A stretch of DNA of 64,000 nucleotides, taken from contig NZ_QBDT01000001.1 of the NCBI RefSeq assembly GCF_004124325.1, forward strand, positions 4,464,001-4,528,000, given 5' to 3'. The DNA comes from Streptomyces sp. L2. GTDB taxonomy: Bacteria > Actinomycetota > Actinomycetes > Streptomycetales > Streptomycetaceae. The notes below the pieces were generated by a model. It saw only the letters and a program-made list of their open reading frames with translations, ran no database searches and was not told where the DNA came from. The translations under genes and the position numbers were made by a program. Shown here piece after piece: positions 42,034-49,820 of the stretch. Position 1 is the stretch's first letter. Each line of letters starts with the position of its first letter.

Positions 42034-43331
42034 CGCAGGGTGTCCAGGGTCTGCCAGAAGGCCGGGAAGGACTTGGCGACGCAGCCCGGGTCCTTGATGA
42101 CGACGCCGGGGGTGCGCAGGCCCATCACCGCGAACGTCATGGCGATGCGGTGGTCGTCGTAGGTGTCGATGACCGCGGCGTGCGGTGTGCCGCCGTGGAT
42201 GGTCATGGCGTCGTCGTACTCGTCGACCGTGATGCCCATCTTGCGCAGTTCGGTGGTGACGGCCGCGATGCGGTCGCACTCCTTGACCCGGAGGCTGGCG
42301 ATGTTGGTGATGCGGGTCGGGCCCTCGGCGAAGGCGGCCACGGCGGCGAGCGAGGGGACGACGTCCGGCATGGCCTCCATGTCGACCTCGATGCCGTGCA
42401 GGTCCCCGCCCTTGACCGTGACGGTGTCCTCGGTCACCTCGGTCCGCGCGCCCATCCGGCCGAGCACCTCGACCAGGCCGACGTCGCCCTGGTGGGAGGT
42501 GGAGCCGATGCCCGGAATGGTGACCCGGCCACCGAGGATCGCGGCGGCCGCGATGAAGTACGACAGGCCCGAGGCGTCCGGCTCGACGATCGCGTGGCCG
42601 CCCTTGAAGGACTGCCCGGCCGGCACCTTGAACCAGCGGTAGCCGTCGCGTTCGACGGTGATGCCGTGCTCGGCGAGGGTGGCCAGGGTCATCTCGACGT
42701 ACGGCTTGGAGACCAGCTCGTCGACGATCTCGATCTCGGTGTCCTGCTTCGCGAGCACGGAGCTGATCAGCAGCGAGGAGGTGTACTGCGAGGAGACCGC
42801 CCCGGAGATCCTCGTCCGGCCGCCGGCGAAGTTGCCCCCGGTGACACGGATCGGCGGGGAGCCGTTGCCGCGCACCGCGACCGCGTCGACGCCGAGGGCG
42901 GGCAGCGCGGCGAGCAGGTCGCCGAACGGCCGCTCCTGCATGCGGGTGTTGCCGGTGATGGTGGTGGTGCCCTCGGCGAGACCCGCCATGGAGATCAGGA
43001 ACCGCAGGGGCGTGCCGGCGCCGCCGACGAAAATGTCCTCCTGCGGGGCCGTCATCGGCTTGCCGGTCGGGGTGAAGGTGATGCGGTGCGCGTCGTGGTC
43101 GATGTCGGCGCGGACATGACCGAAGGACTCGACGGCCCGGCTGAAGTAGACGGTGTCGTCGGAGACGAGGGCGCCGTCGATCACGCCCTCCTTGCCGGAC
43201 AGGGCCGCGATGGCGATCTGCCGGTTCGTGTAGCTCTTGGAGCCGAGGACCTTCACGTCGTGGTCGATGCCGGCCAGCGTCTCGACGGTGAGCTCGCCGG
43301 CATTCAGGCGGGGGTCGTTGTTGCCGCTCAT
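42030..43331 (-). CDS. EPSP-synthase (AroA) paralogue, candidate arsenoenolpyruvate synthase
   Basis: This 433-residue protein of normal EPSPS length has the motifs [22 protein letters not shown] (instead of the usual NAGTAxRPL), [32 protein letters not shown] and TYDDHRIAM. The changed NAGT-type loop, and Cys in the KESDR-type motif, mark it as a paralogue rather than the shikimate enzyme. Its neighbours (iPGM paralogue, ars genes) match the arseno-organic gene set, where it would couple arsenate with phosphoenolpyruvate. The final assignment is inference. Confidence 0.85.
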   Translation of the reverse strand: MSGNNDPRLNAGELTVETLAGIDHDVKVLGSKSYTNRQIAIAALSGKEGVIDGALVSDDTVYFSRAVESFGHVRADIDHDAHRITFTPTGKPMTAPQEDIFVGGAGTPLRFLISMAGLAEGTTTITGNTRMQERPFGDLLAALPALGVDAVAVRGNGSPPIRVTGGNFAGGRTRISGAVSSQYTSSLLISSVLAKQDTEIEIVDELVSKPYVEMTLATLAEHGITVERDGYRWFKVPAGQSFKGGHAIVEPDASGLSYFIAAAAILGGRVTIPGIGSTSHQGDVGLVEVLGRMGARTEVTEDTVTVKGGDLHGIEVDMEAMPDVVPSLAAVAAFAEGPTRITNIASLRVKECDRIAAVTTELRKMGITVDEYDDAMTIHGGTPHAAVIDTYDDHRIAMTFAVMGLRTPGVVIKDPGCVAKSFPAFWQTLDTLR

Positions 43332-43365
43332 GAGGTGGATCTCCTCGCGAAGTGTGTGATCTGCG

Positions 43366-43875
43366 TCACGCGGGAACGGGGCCCGAGCCGGACGGGGCGT
43401 CGGGAAGCTGGGGGGTGGCGACGATGCGCCAGTGGGCCAGTGGAGGGCTCGAATTCAGTGCGCGCAGGCAGATTTCCCATGCGGCGGAAATCGCTGCGGA
43501 AGGGCTGCGTGTGCGGTGAAAGAAAGTCAGTTCGATGCGACCGGGCACGGCTTGAGCGTGGACATGCTCAAGGTCGTCGCTGGGCTTTGCAGACGCCCAC
43601 ACGATGTCGGTGACCGCGGCGGCCTCCAGTCTTCTGTGTGTGGCGGCGTCGGTCGCGACGAGGGTGGCGGTGGCCATGAGCATGGGCCCTCCCGGCCGGG
43701 CGGCGAGTCCTGGTACGGACCACACGTGCTGGTCGGCTTCGGCCTGGGTGACCTCGCCGTACAACCCGGTGTGACGGCATTTGGGGCCGCAGCCGTGCCC
43801 CCCGGCGGGCGAGAAGCCCAGGGCGATGGCGGCGGCCCTGTTGGCCAGGCGCAGGAGGCTGCGCGCAGCGGACAT
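43366..43875 (-). CDS. Unknown 169-residue protein, first gene of the biosynthetic operon
   Basis: This soluble protein has a short Cys motif ([12 protein letters not shown]) near residue 30 and a mixed alpha/beta core: [20 protein letters not shown], then [20 protein letters not shown] recognise no family. It lies 34 bases upstream of the EPSPS paralogue, behind the cluster element copy b, so it should be co-transcribed with the arsenic enzymes. The two Cys-x3-Cys residues plus His could bind a metal or arsenite (speculative). Confidence 0.75.
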   Translation of the reverse strand: MSAARSLLRLANRAAAIALGFSPAGGHGCGPKCRHTGLYGEVTQAEADQHVWSVPGLAARPGGPMLMATATLVATDAATHRRLEAAAVTDIVWASAKPSDDLEHVHAQAVPGRIELTFFHRTRSPSAAISAAWEICLRALNSSPPLAHWRIVATPQLPDAPSGSGPVPA

Positions 43876-44226
43876 GGCTGTCCTCCGTGTGGTGGGTGGA
43901 TGGGTTCCCTTGAGAAAAGGGGGTGGGTAGGGGGTGACTGGGGGCGGAATCCGTGGTGGTGGATTCCCGAACACCCTGTGATCACCAGTCTGGTGAGTCC
44001 GCCCGTACGGCGGAAGGGATATCCGCTGGCATGAACCGCGCACGGCAACCACCTGCCTGGGAGCGGCAATTTCCGGCCGCCCGGCGGTCCGCGCGAGGGG
44101 CGTGATCAAGCCTGCCCACACTGTGAGCGAGCCTTGTCGCAGAGTCACTGACCTGCAAAGATCGGCGCTCGCCAATGGGATGCCGAGCGTGTCTCGGCCA
44201 TTGAGACGCTGACCGGGGGGTTCGCT
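43876..44226. other. Divergent promoter region of the biosynthetic operon and its regulator
   Basis: 351 bases without a gene. They contain the 34-bp cluster element (44027-44060) and a short inverted repeat around 43986-43995 (ACCAGTCTGGT). No other motif was recognised. Confidence 0.6.
44027..44060 (-). promoter_or_regulatory. 34-bp cluster element, copy b (upstream of the EPSPS operon)
   Basis: TGGCA, 11 bases, then CGGCAACCACCTGCCTGG on the + strand. The spacing and orientation toward a minus-strand operon are the same as in copies a and c. Confidence 0.6.
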
Positions 44227-45210
44227 GTGCTGGCGAGTTTGGGGCTCAACGCGGACGCGGAGGCTGTCTATCGGCTGATGCTCACACACCAGGACTGGGG
44301 GGTCACCGAGATCGCGTGCCACCTGTCCCGATCCGAGACGGAGGTACGCGAGGCGCTTGACCAGCTGGCCGAGCTCAACCTCCTGCGGCGCTCACTCCGG
44401 GCCCCGGGCGGGGTCCGACCGGTCAGCCCCAACCTGGGCTTCCAGCTTCTGCTCCAGCGCCAGCAGGCGGAGCTGCTCGCCCAGCAGCAGCAGTTCGCGG
44501 AGTCCCAGGCCGCCATCAGCAAACTGCTCGACGAGTACTCCGAGTTGCGCACCGGTGAGCGACACGGCGTGGAGTACCTCAAGGGCATCGACGCGATCCA
44601 GGCCCGCTTGGAGGAGCTGGCGCACCGCAGCACGAGCGAGTGCCTGTCCTTCATGCCGGGCGGTGCGCAGTCCGCGGCGAGCCTGGAGGCGAGCCGGCCC
44701 CTCGACGCGGACCTGATGCGGCGCGGCGTGCGCATGCTGACCGTCTACCTGGACAGCGTCCGCAACGACCCGGCCACGGTCGAATACGCGTACTGGCTGC
44801 ACGACAACGGCGGCGAGGTGCGCACCGTGCCCGCTCTGCCGTTGCGCATGGTCCTCTTCGACCGCGAGGTCGCCCTGCTGCCGATCGACCCGGACAACAC
44901 CAAGAAGGGTGCCGTGCAGTTGACCGGCCCTGGTGTGATGTCCGCTCTGGCGGCCCTGTTCGAGCAGGTCTGGGAGTGCGCGGCGCCGATCGGCAGCTCC
45001 CGCGACCGGGACGAGGCCGGCCTGACCGCGCAGGAGCGGGAGGTGCTGCGCCAGCTCACCTCGGGCGCCACCGACGAGATCGCGGCGAAGAAGCTCGGCA
45101 TCGGACTGCGCACGGAGCGCCGGATCGTCTCCGAACTGATGGGCCGCCTGGGGGCACGCAGCCGGTTCGAGGCGGGGGTGCTCGCGGCCAGGGCAGGCTG
45201 GACCGACTGA
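44227..45210 (+). CDS. LuxR-type regulator with TrmB-like N-terminus, candidate cluster regulator
   Basis: This 327-residue protein has an N-terminal winged helix (residues about 5-65, WGVTEIACHLSRSETEVREAL), a glutamine-rich helical linker, a central domain with no clear family, and a C-terminal LuxR helix-turn-helix (LTAQEREVLRQLTSGATDEI). The architecture is common among secondary metabolite regulators in Streptomyces. GTG 44227 begins the conserved N-terminus. It is divergent from the EPSPS operon, with a copy of the 34-bp element between them, so it is the leading candidate to bind that element (inference). Confidence 0.85.
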   Translation: MLASLGLNADAEAVYRLMLTHQDWGVTEIACHLSRSETEVREALDQLAELNLLRRSLRAPGGVRPVSPNLGFQLLLQRQQAELLAQQQQFAESQAAISKLLDEYSELRTGERHGVEYLKGIDAIQARLEELAHRSTSECLSFMPGGAQSAASLEASRPLDADLMRRGVRMLTVYLDSVRNDPATVEYAYWLHDNGGEVRTVPALPLRMVLFDREVALLPIDPDNTKKGAVQLTGPGVMSALAALFEQVWECAAPIGSSRDRDEAGLTAQEREVLRQLTSGATDEIAAKKLGIGLRTERRIVSELMGRLGARSRFEAGVLAARAGWTD

Positions 45211-45256
45211 CCACCGTTCCACGGCGAAGGGCCGGCCCCCGGACCCCGCCAACGCG

Positions 45257-45290
45257 GCCGGTCCGGTGCGCGTGGGCGCACCGGACCGGC
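45257..45290. terminator. Bidirectional terminator
   Basis: Fourteen-base perfect arms (GCCGGTCCGGTGCG and complement) with loop CGTGGG, between converging genes. Confidence 0.75.
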
Positions 45291-45328
45291 TCGTCGGGGC
45301 TGTGGAGTTGTGGCTCGGGCGGCAAGGG

Positions 45329-46939
45329 TCAGCCGCAGCAGCCGCCTTCGGGCTGCAGGGGCTTGATCGGCTCGTAGGCGGTGCCGCCCATCAGCTTCGC
45401 CTTCAGGCGGCCGATCGCGGTCGCCGGCTCCTCCTCGGCGCTCGCGCCCAGAGCCTCACGCCGCGCCTGCCCGAAGGCGGCGTGCAACTCCGCGACCGTC
45501 GGACGCAGTTCGGTGTCGGTCACCAGGACGACGGAACGGATCTGCCGTGGCCCGAAGCCGCGCAGCCGCTTGGCCTCGTCGACACCCGGACCGGCCTCGA
45601 TGGACGTGATCCCCTCGGCGTAGGCCTCGCGCAGCGGCCGGTCGAGCACGATCTCGAAGTACACGCCGCTGCGCTCACCCAGGGCCTCGTAGTCGAACCC
45701 GGCCCACTTCACGAAGAGCCGCTTGCCCTGCTTGACGGTCACCGCGACCCCGGCCAGCAGGTCGTCCTTGTGCACGAGGTACGCGCGGACATCCGCACCG
45801 CCCTCGACCAGCGCGGTGAGAAGGGCGCCGATGTGCGCCTCGTCCTCGCCGCCGCCGTACTTCTGCCGGTTCTGCTTGATGAGTTCGGAGATACGGCCGA
45901 TCAGCGGGCGCAGTTCCTCGCGGTCCTTGCGCTCGATGCGGGTCCCGGAGTTCGCCGCGCGATCCCTGTCCTCCTTGACCCGGCGCCGCTTGCGGGCGGG
46001 CAGCGAGGCCAGGTAGGCCTCGTAGCTGTCGTGCTGGAGTTCGAGGACGTTGTTCTGGCCGTGGAAGGCGATGTCACCTCCGTACGCCTGCAGCGCGAGG
46101 GCGAGCACGTCGCTGTACGCGTTTTCGTGCAGCCACGGCGCGGTGATCGAGCGGATGCCGGCCTCGACGGCGGCCGGGACGATCCGGTCGACGAGGTCGG
46201 CGACGAGCAGCGGGTCCTCGACGGACGCGGCCGCCTCGGAGCGGTAGCCGAGCGGCGAACCCAGCAGGAGGGAGGGGAAGAAGACGTCGGTGCCGAGCGC
46301 CTCGACCGTGTCGTTGGTGGAGTCGCAGCACGAGGTGGCCGAGCAGCAGGCGACGGCGCCGGACTTCGGCTGCCAGCCCAGGTAGGTACGGGGGTCGGCG
46401 TCCACGATCGGGGCGGCGTCGAAGACGTACCCCGGCAGGAAGGCGAGGTCTCCCTCGCCGCGGTCGGCGATCGTGTGCCAGGGCTTGGCGCCCTCCAGGC
46501 TGTCCGCGGTGGCCTTGAGCCAGTGCGCCTGCACGTAGGGACTGGGTTCGGTGGCCTGCGGGATCCCGCCGAGCGCCGCCACTGCCTCGTCCAGGGAGAG
46601 GCCGGTGCGGACCTCGGCCGGGGCGGCCTGCTCCTCCTGCGTCCCGCAGCAGCCGCTCTCGACGGCCGGCTCGGGGTTCGCGGTGCCGCAGCAGCTGGAC
46701 TCGGCCGCCGGCGCCGTTTCCTCAGCCTTGGTGCCGCAGCAGGAGGATGCGGAGGCTTCCACGGGCCGGGGCTCGTCCGACTTGCTGCCGCAGCAGGCGG
46801 CGGCCGGTTCTTCGGTGCTTCCCTTGACCGGTTCGACCGGCCCGGCGGCCGAGCAGCATCCGGTGGAGGTGGTCTCGACGACCGGGAGGGCCGCGACGGG
46901 CGCCTCTTCGGCCGTGCTGCAGCAGGCGGCGGTGGTCAT
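45329..46939 (-). CDS. GNAT/FemAB-like acyltransferase with multiple Cys-Cys tags
   Basis: The product has 536 residues. The first 115 residues carry six Cys-Cys motifs at near-regular spacing (AACCSTA, TGCCSAA, AACCGSK, SSCCGTK, SSCCGTA, SGCCGTQ). Two more (VACCSATSCCDS) lie at about 195-205, and the protein ends GGCCG. The body (about 120-500) matches the predicted N-acyltransferase family related to FemAB: HGQNNVLELQHDSYEAYLAS, ARKRRRVKEDRDRA, FVKWAGFDYEALGERSGVYF. Vicinal thiols bind As(III) tightly, so the tags may hold the arsenical substrate or buffer arsenite. It lies downstream of the GAGWD peptide gene on the same strand and is likely co-transcribed. Confidence 0.8.
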   Translation of the reverse strand: MTTAACCSTAEEAPVAALPVVETTSTGCCSAAGPVEPVKGSTEEPAAACCGSKSDEPRPVEASASSCCGTKAEETAPAAESSCCGTANPEPAVESGCCGTQEEQAAPAEVRTGLSLDEAVAALGGIPQATEPSPYVQAHWLKATADSLEGAKPWHTIADRGEGDLAFLPGYVFDAAPIVDADPRTYLGWQPKSGAVACCSATSCCDSTNDTVEALGTDVFFPSLLLGSPLGYRSEAAASVEDPLLVADLVDRIVPAAVEAGIRSITAPWLHENAYSDVLALALQAYGGDIAFHGQNNVLELQHDSYEAYLASLPARKRRRVKEDRDRAANSGTRIERKDREELRPLIGRISELIKQNRQKYGGGEDEAHIGALLTALVEGGADVRAYLVHKDDLLAGVAVTVKQGKRLFVKWAGFDYEALGERSGVYFEIVLDRPLREAYAEGITSIEAGPGVDEAKRLRGFGPRQIRSVVLVTDTELRPTVAELHAAFGQARREALGASAEEEPATAIGRLKAKLMGGTAYEPIKPLQPEGGCCG

Positions 46940-47018
46940 GGGGTGCTCTCCTTGTGGGTCAGCGGGGGTTCAGCGGCTGGTGCTCGGGGTGTCGTGTGCG
47001 GGAACGGCGGAGGGAGTC

Positions 47019-47345
47019 TCAGTCCCAGCCGGCGCCGGTGGTGGAGGGGGCGGCGGTGGCCGAGTCCCAGCCGGCGCCGTCGGTGGAGGAGGTGGCGACG
47101 GGCGAGTCCCAGCCGGCACCCGTGGTGGAGTCGGCGGCCACGGTGTCCCAGCCGGCGCCGTCGGACGGGGCGGTGGCGGTGGCCGAGCCGGAACCGGTGC
47201 CGTCGGTGGTCAGCGGAGCCACGTCCCAGCCGGCGCCGGCGAGCGAGGGACGGATGTCCGCGCCGAGGGCCGAGCCCGTGCCGAGTCCGATCACGGTGAC
47301 CAGCGCGGCGGTGGCAAGACGCATCGAGGTACGCGAAAAAGACAT
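47019..47345 (-). CDS. Secreted peptide with five GAGWD repeats
   Basis: The product has 108 residues. A Sec signal peptide (about residues 1-29, ATAALVTVIGLGTGSALGA) is followed by a low-complexity Ser/Thr/Ala/Asp-rich region with GAGWD five times: LAGAGWDV, SDGAGWDT, TTGAGWDS, TDGAGWDS and a final TTGAGWD that is also the C-terminus. The mature part has no Cys. The pattern of a short identical core at near-regular distance resembles multi-core precursor peptides, but a structural secreted repeat protein is equally possible. ATG 47345 begins a good signal peptide. The gene lies 79 bases upstream of the Cys-tag acyltransferase gene, behind cluster element copy c. Confidence 0.75.
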   Translation of the reverse strand: MSFSRTSMRLATAALVTVIGLGTGSALGADIRPSLAGAGWDVAPLTTDGTGSGSATATAPSDGAGWDTVAADSTTGAGWDSPVATSSTDGAGWDSATAAPSTTGAGWD

Positions 47346-47484
47346 GACTCTCCCCTGGCGATGACTGTGGTTCTTTGTGAACCGGCGGCCTCGGTGGCCT
47401 CCTCCGGTGGTCCCGGTGGCTTGTCGCCCTCCCGGTGTTCATGAGTCTGTCCGAGGTCACCCAGGGTGTGGAAGAGATCACGGG

Positions 47485-47518
47485 TGGCAGGAAATGCCTC
47501 CGGCACCCACCTGCCTGG
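47485..47518 (-). promoter_or_regulatory. 34-bp cluster element, copy c (upstream of the GAGWD operon)
   Basis: TGGCA, 11 bases, then CGGCACCCACCTGCCTGG on the + strand, 140 bases upstream of the GAGWD gene. Confidence 0.6.
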
Positions 47519-47520
47519 GT

Positions 47521-47576
47521 GGCCGAAGGGCCGGTTCAGTCCGCGGCAACGCGCAGCGTGAACCGGCCCTTCGGCC
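47521..47576 (-). terminator. Hairpin after the arsR at 47588
   Basis: Eighteen-base perfect arms (GGCCGAAGGGCCGGTTCA and complement) with a 20-base loop. Confidence 0.7.
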
Positions 47577-47587
47577 GCGGGCGTTGG

Positions 47588-47938
47588 TCAGACGGCGACA
47601 GGCTGTCCGGCCGGGTCGAGCGCCTGGCAGAGCACGCTCATGCTCTCGGGCACGATCCGGTAGTAGGTCTGCCGGCCGCGCCGTTCACGGTCCAGGAAGC
47701 CCGCCTCGTAGAGCACCTTCAGGTGGTGCGTGACGGTCGGCTGGGCCAGGCCCAGCGGTTCGGTCAGATCGCAGGTGCATGCTTCGCCGCCGGGCTGGGT
47801 GCGGATGAGCCCGAGCAGACGGAGGCGGGTGGCGTCCGCGACCACCTTCAGGGCGGTGGCGAGGTCGTCGGCGGCCTCGGGAGTGAGGGGACCGGCGAGC
47901 ACGGGGGAGCAGCACAGCTCCGAGATCGGCGTAGGCAT
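47588..47938 (-). CDS. ArsR-family regulator divergent from the DUF318 permease
   Basis: This 116-residue winged-helix protein (VADATRLRLLGLIRTQPGG, AQPTVTHHLKVLYEAGFL) has the arsenic box GEACTCDLTEP and an N-terminal Cys pair in SELCCSPV. ATG 47938 is used; ATG 47959 in the same frame is an alternative. It is divergent from the ArsP-like permease gene. The three CATCTATGA motifs between them are its likely operators. Confidence 0.9.
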   Translation of the reverse strand: MPTPISELCCSPVLAGPLTPEAADDLATALKVVADATRLRLLGLIRTQPGGEACTCDLTEPLGLAQPTVTHHLKVLYEAGFLDRERRGRQTYYRIVPESMSVLCQALDPAGQPVAV

Positions 47939-47956
47939 ATCTGATTCAACGACGTC

Positions 47957-48041
47957 CATCTATGAATTGTTCCACCAAACTCATTGACAGTCATCTATGA
48001 GTCGGGCAGTCTCTAATCCATCGACAGCCGTCTATGAATTG
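47957..48041. promoter_or_regulatory. ArsR operator array and promoter for the ArsP-like gene
   Basis: Three copies of (CA/CG)TCTATGA start at 47957, 47992 and 48029. TTGACA at 47984 and CAGTCT 17 bases later form a plausible promoter overlapping the middle copy. The same motif forms a perfect palindrome at 53103-53132. Confidence 0.65.
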
Positions 48042-48056
48042 CTGGAGCCCTCCGTG

Positions 48057-49121
48057 ATGGACAACGTCCTCGACGTCCTGTGGCGCACTGCCCAGGACGT
48101 CGGCAACTCCCTCTCCGCCAACTGGCCGTTCCTGCTGATCAGCGTGATCGTGGCCTCGGCCCTCCCGGTGTACGTGGGTGCCGACCGCCTCTCGTCGTGG
48201 ATGCGCCGCAGGACCGTGGTCGCCGTCGTCGGCGCGATCATCCTGGCGACGTTCACGCCCTTCTGCTCCTGCGGCACGACGGCCGTCGTCCTCGGAGCCC
48301 TCGCGTCCAGCGTGCCGTGGACTCCCGTGGTGAGCTTCATGGTCTCCTCGCCGCTGACCAGCCCTGAGGAGTACGTCTATTCGACCGGCCTGTTCGGCTT
48401 CAACTTCGCCACCACCTTCTTCGTGGCCGCGATCGTGATCGGCCTCCTGGCGGGCGTCATCACCTGGCTCGTCGAGAAGACCGGCTGGCTGAAGGGCCAG
48501 GCGCGGCTCACGGCCAACCAGGCGGAGGAGAAGCAGTCCGAGAGCTGCTGCGGCGGCGACGAGACCGAGGGCCCCGTCGGCGGCGTCTCGGTGGGCGGTG
48601 TCACCGACGGCGGCGTCCCGTCCGGCGGCGGTCTGGCCCGTACGGCCCTCCTGACCCGCCCGGTCACTTCCGCACCCGCGCCGTCCCCCGCTCCGGTCGG
48701 CATCGTCGAACGCTGGAAGCTCGACGAGTTCGGCAAGGAGCTGATGACCACCAGCAAGCGCCTCGCCCTGTACTTCCTCGGCTTCGCCACCCTCGGATTC
48801 CTGGTCATCAACGCGATCCCGACCCACTACCTCACGAGCCTGCTGGGTGAGGGCAACGTCTTCGCGGTGCCGATCGCGGCACTGATCGGCATCCCCGTCT
48901 ACCTGAACTCGGACGGCTCGCTCCCCCTGGTCGCCACCCTGATGCAGGGCGGCATGGGCCCCGGCCCGGCCCTCGCCTTCCTGATGACCGGTGCGGGCAC
49001 CAGCGTCGGCGCCATCAGCGGCATGCTCCTCATCGCCCGCTGGCGCGTGGTCGCCCTCGTCGTCGGCATCCTCTTCGGCGGCGCGGTCGTCCTCGGCTAC
49101 ATCGCCCCCCTCTGGCTCTGA
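48057..49121 (+). CDS. arsP: DUF318 family permease, ArsP-like organoarsenical exporter
   Basis: This 354-residue protein has eight to ten membrane helices and the family motif FTPFCSCGTTAVVLGALAS in helix 2. The second half repeats the fold: IPVYLNSDGSLPLVATLMQ. A cytoplasmic loop (about residues 145-215) contains SCCGGDE and Gly/Val repeats. ArsP proteins export trivalent organoarsenicals; related members move other metals. Control by an adjacent ArsR and the arsenic cluster support ArsP. ATG 48057 or GTG 48054 is the start. Confidence 0.85.
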   Translation: MDNVLDVLWRTAQDVGNSLSANWPFLLISVIVASALPVYVGADRLSSWMRRRTVVAVVGAIILATFTPFCSCGTTAVVLGALASSVPWTPVVSFMVSSPLTSPEEYVYSTGLFGFNFATTFFVAAIVIGLLAGVITWLVEKTGWLKGQARLTANQAEEKQSESCCGGDETEGPVGGVSVGGVTDGGVPSGGGLARTALLTRPVTSAPAPSPAPVGIVERWKLDEFGKELMTTSKRLALYFLGFATLGFLVINAIPTHYLTSLLGEGNVFAVPIAALIGIPVYLNSDGSLPLVATLMQGGMGPGPALAFLMTGAGTSVGAISGMLLIARWRVVALVVGILFGGAVVLGYIAPLWL

Positions 49122-49164
49122 CGCCGCGAGGCGCCTGACAGGCAACGCAACGCACAGACGGCAA

Positions 49165-49193
49165 CGGCCCGCTCCCCGCAAGGGGGCGGGCCG
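49165..49193. terminator. Terminator between the permease and the next arsR
   Basis: CGGCCCGCTCCCC pairs with GGGGGCGGGCCG around GCAA. Confidence 0.6.
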
Positions 49194-49209
49194 CAGTCGC
49201 GCCCGGAGA

Positions 49210-49593
49210 TCACTCGCAGCCGGACGTCCGGACCCTCGTCCGCATGCCGTCGAGCGGCCCCATCAGGTACTCGATGCGCTCCGGACGGACGTAGTAGTAG
49301 ACCTCGGTCGCGCGCCGCTCCGAGGCAAGGATGCCAGCCTCCCTCAGCTTGCGCAGATGGTGGCTGATGGTCGGGCCCGTGAGGTCGAACTCCGCCGCGA
49401 TCTCCCCCATGCAGACCTCGCCCGCAGGGCAGCAGGCCACAATGCTGGCGATCCGCAGCCGCACCGGATCCGCCAGCGCCTTGAACACGGCGGACAACTC
49501 CTCGGCCTGGTCGGGCGTGATGGGCGCGGAACAGCAGGATCCGGGCGGGCGGGATCCGGGCGGGGCGACGTCCGTGGTCAAGGGCTCGATCAT
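49210..49593 (-). CDS. ArsR-family regulator
   Basis: This 127-residue winged-helix protein (ALADPVRLRIASIVACCPAG, TGPTISHHLRKLREAGIL) has three cysteine clusters: GSCCSAP near residue 20, ACCPAGEVCMGEI at the first recognition helix and SGCE at the end. It faces the permease gene from the opposite strand. ATG 49593 is chosen because the Cys-Cys start module resembles its paralogues. It is the fourth ArsR-type gene of the island. Confidence 0.9.
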   Translation of the reverse strand: MIEPLTTDVAPPGSRPPGSCCSAPITPDQAEELSAVFKALADPVRLRIASIVACCPAGEVCMGEIAAEFDLTGPTISHHLRKLREAGILASERRATEVYYYVRPERIEYLMGPLDGMRTRVRTSGCE

Positions 49594-49820
49594 GGCGCCC
49601 AATGTGACCGATGGCCGTGCGTTCCGTCCAGAGGCGGCGTGGCCGAGCACGTCGGTTCGCCACGTGAGTGCCGGGCGCAGGTGTCACCGCATAGACGCGT
49701 CGTGAGTTCCATCGCGGGGGCCACGAACCGTTGGTGAACAGGCTCCAGTACGCGCTCGGTCGGGCGATGTCAGTGGTGCTCCGTAGCCTGGTGAGGCAGG
49801 TACCACAGGGAGGGAAGCCC

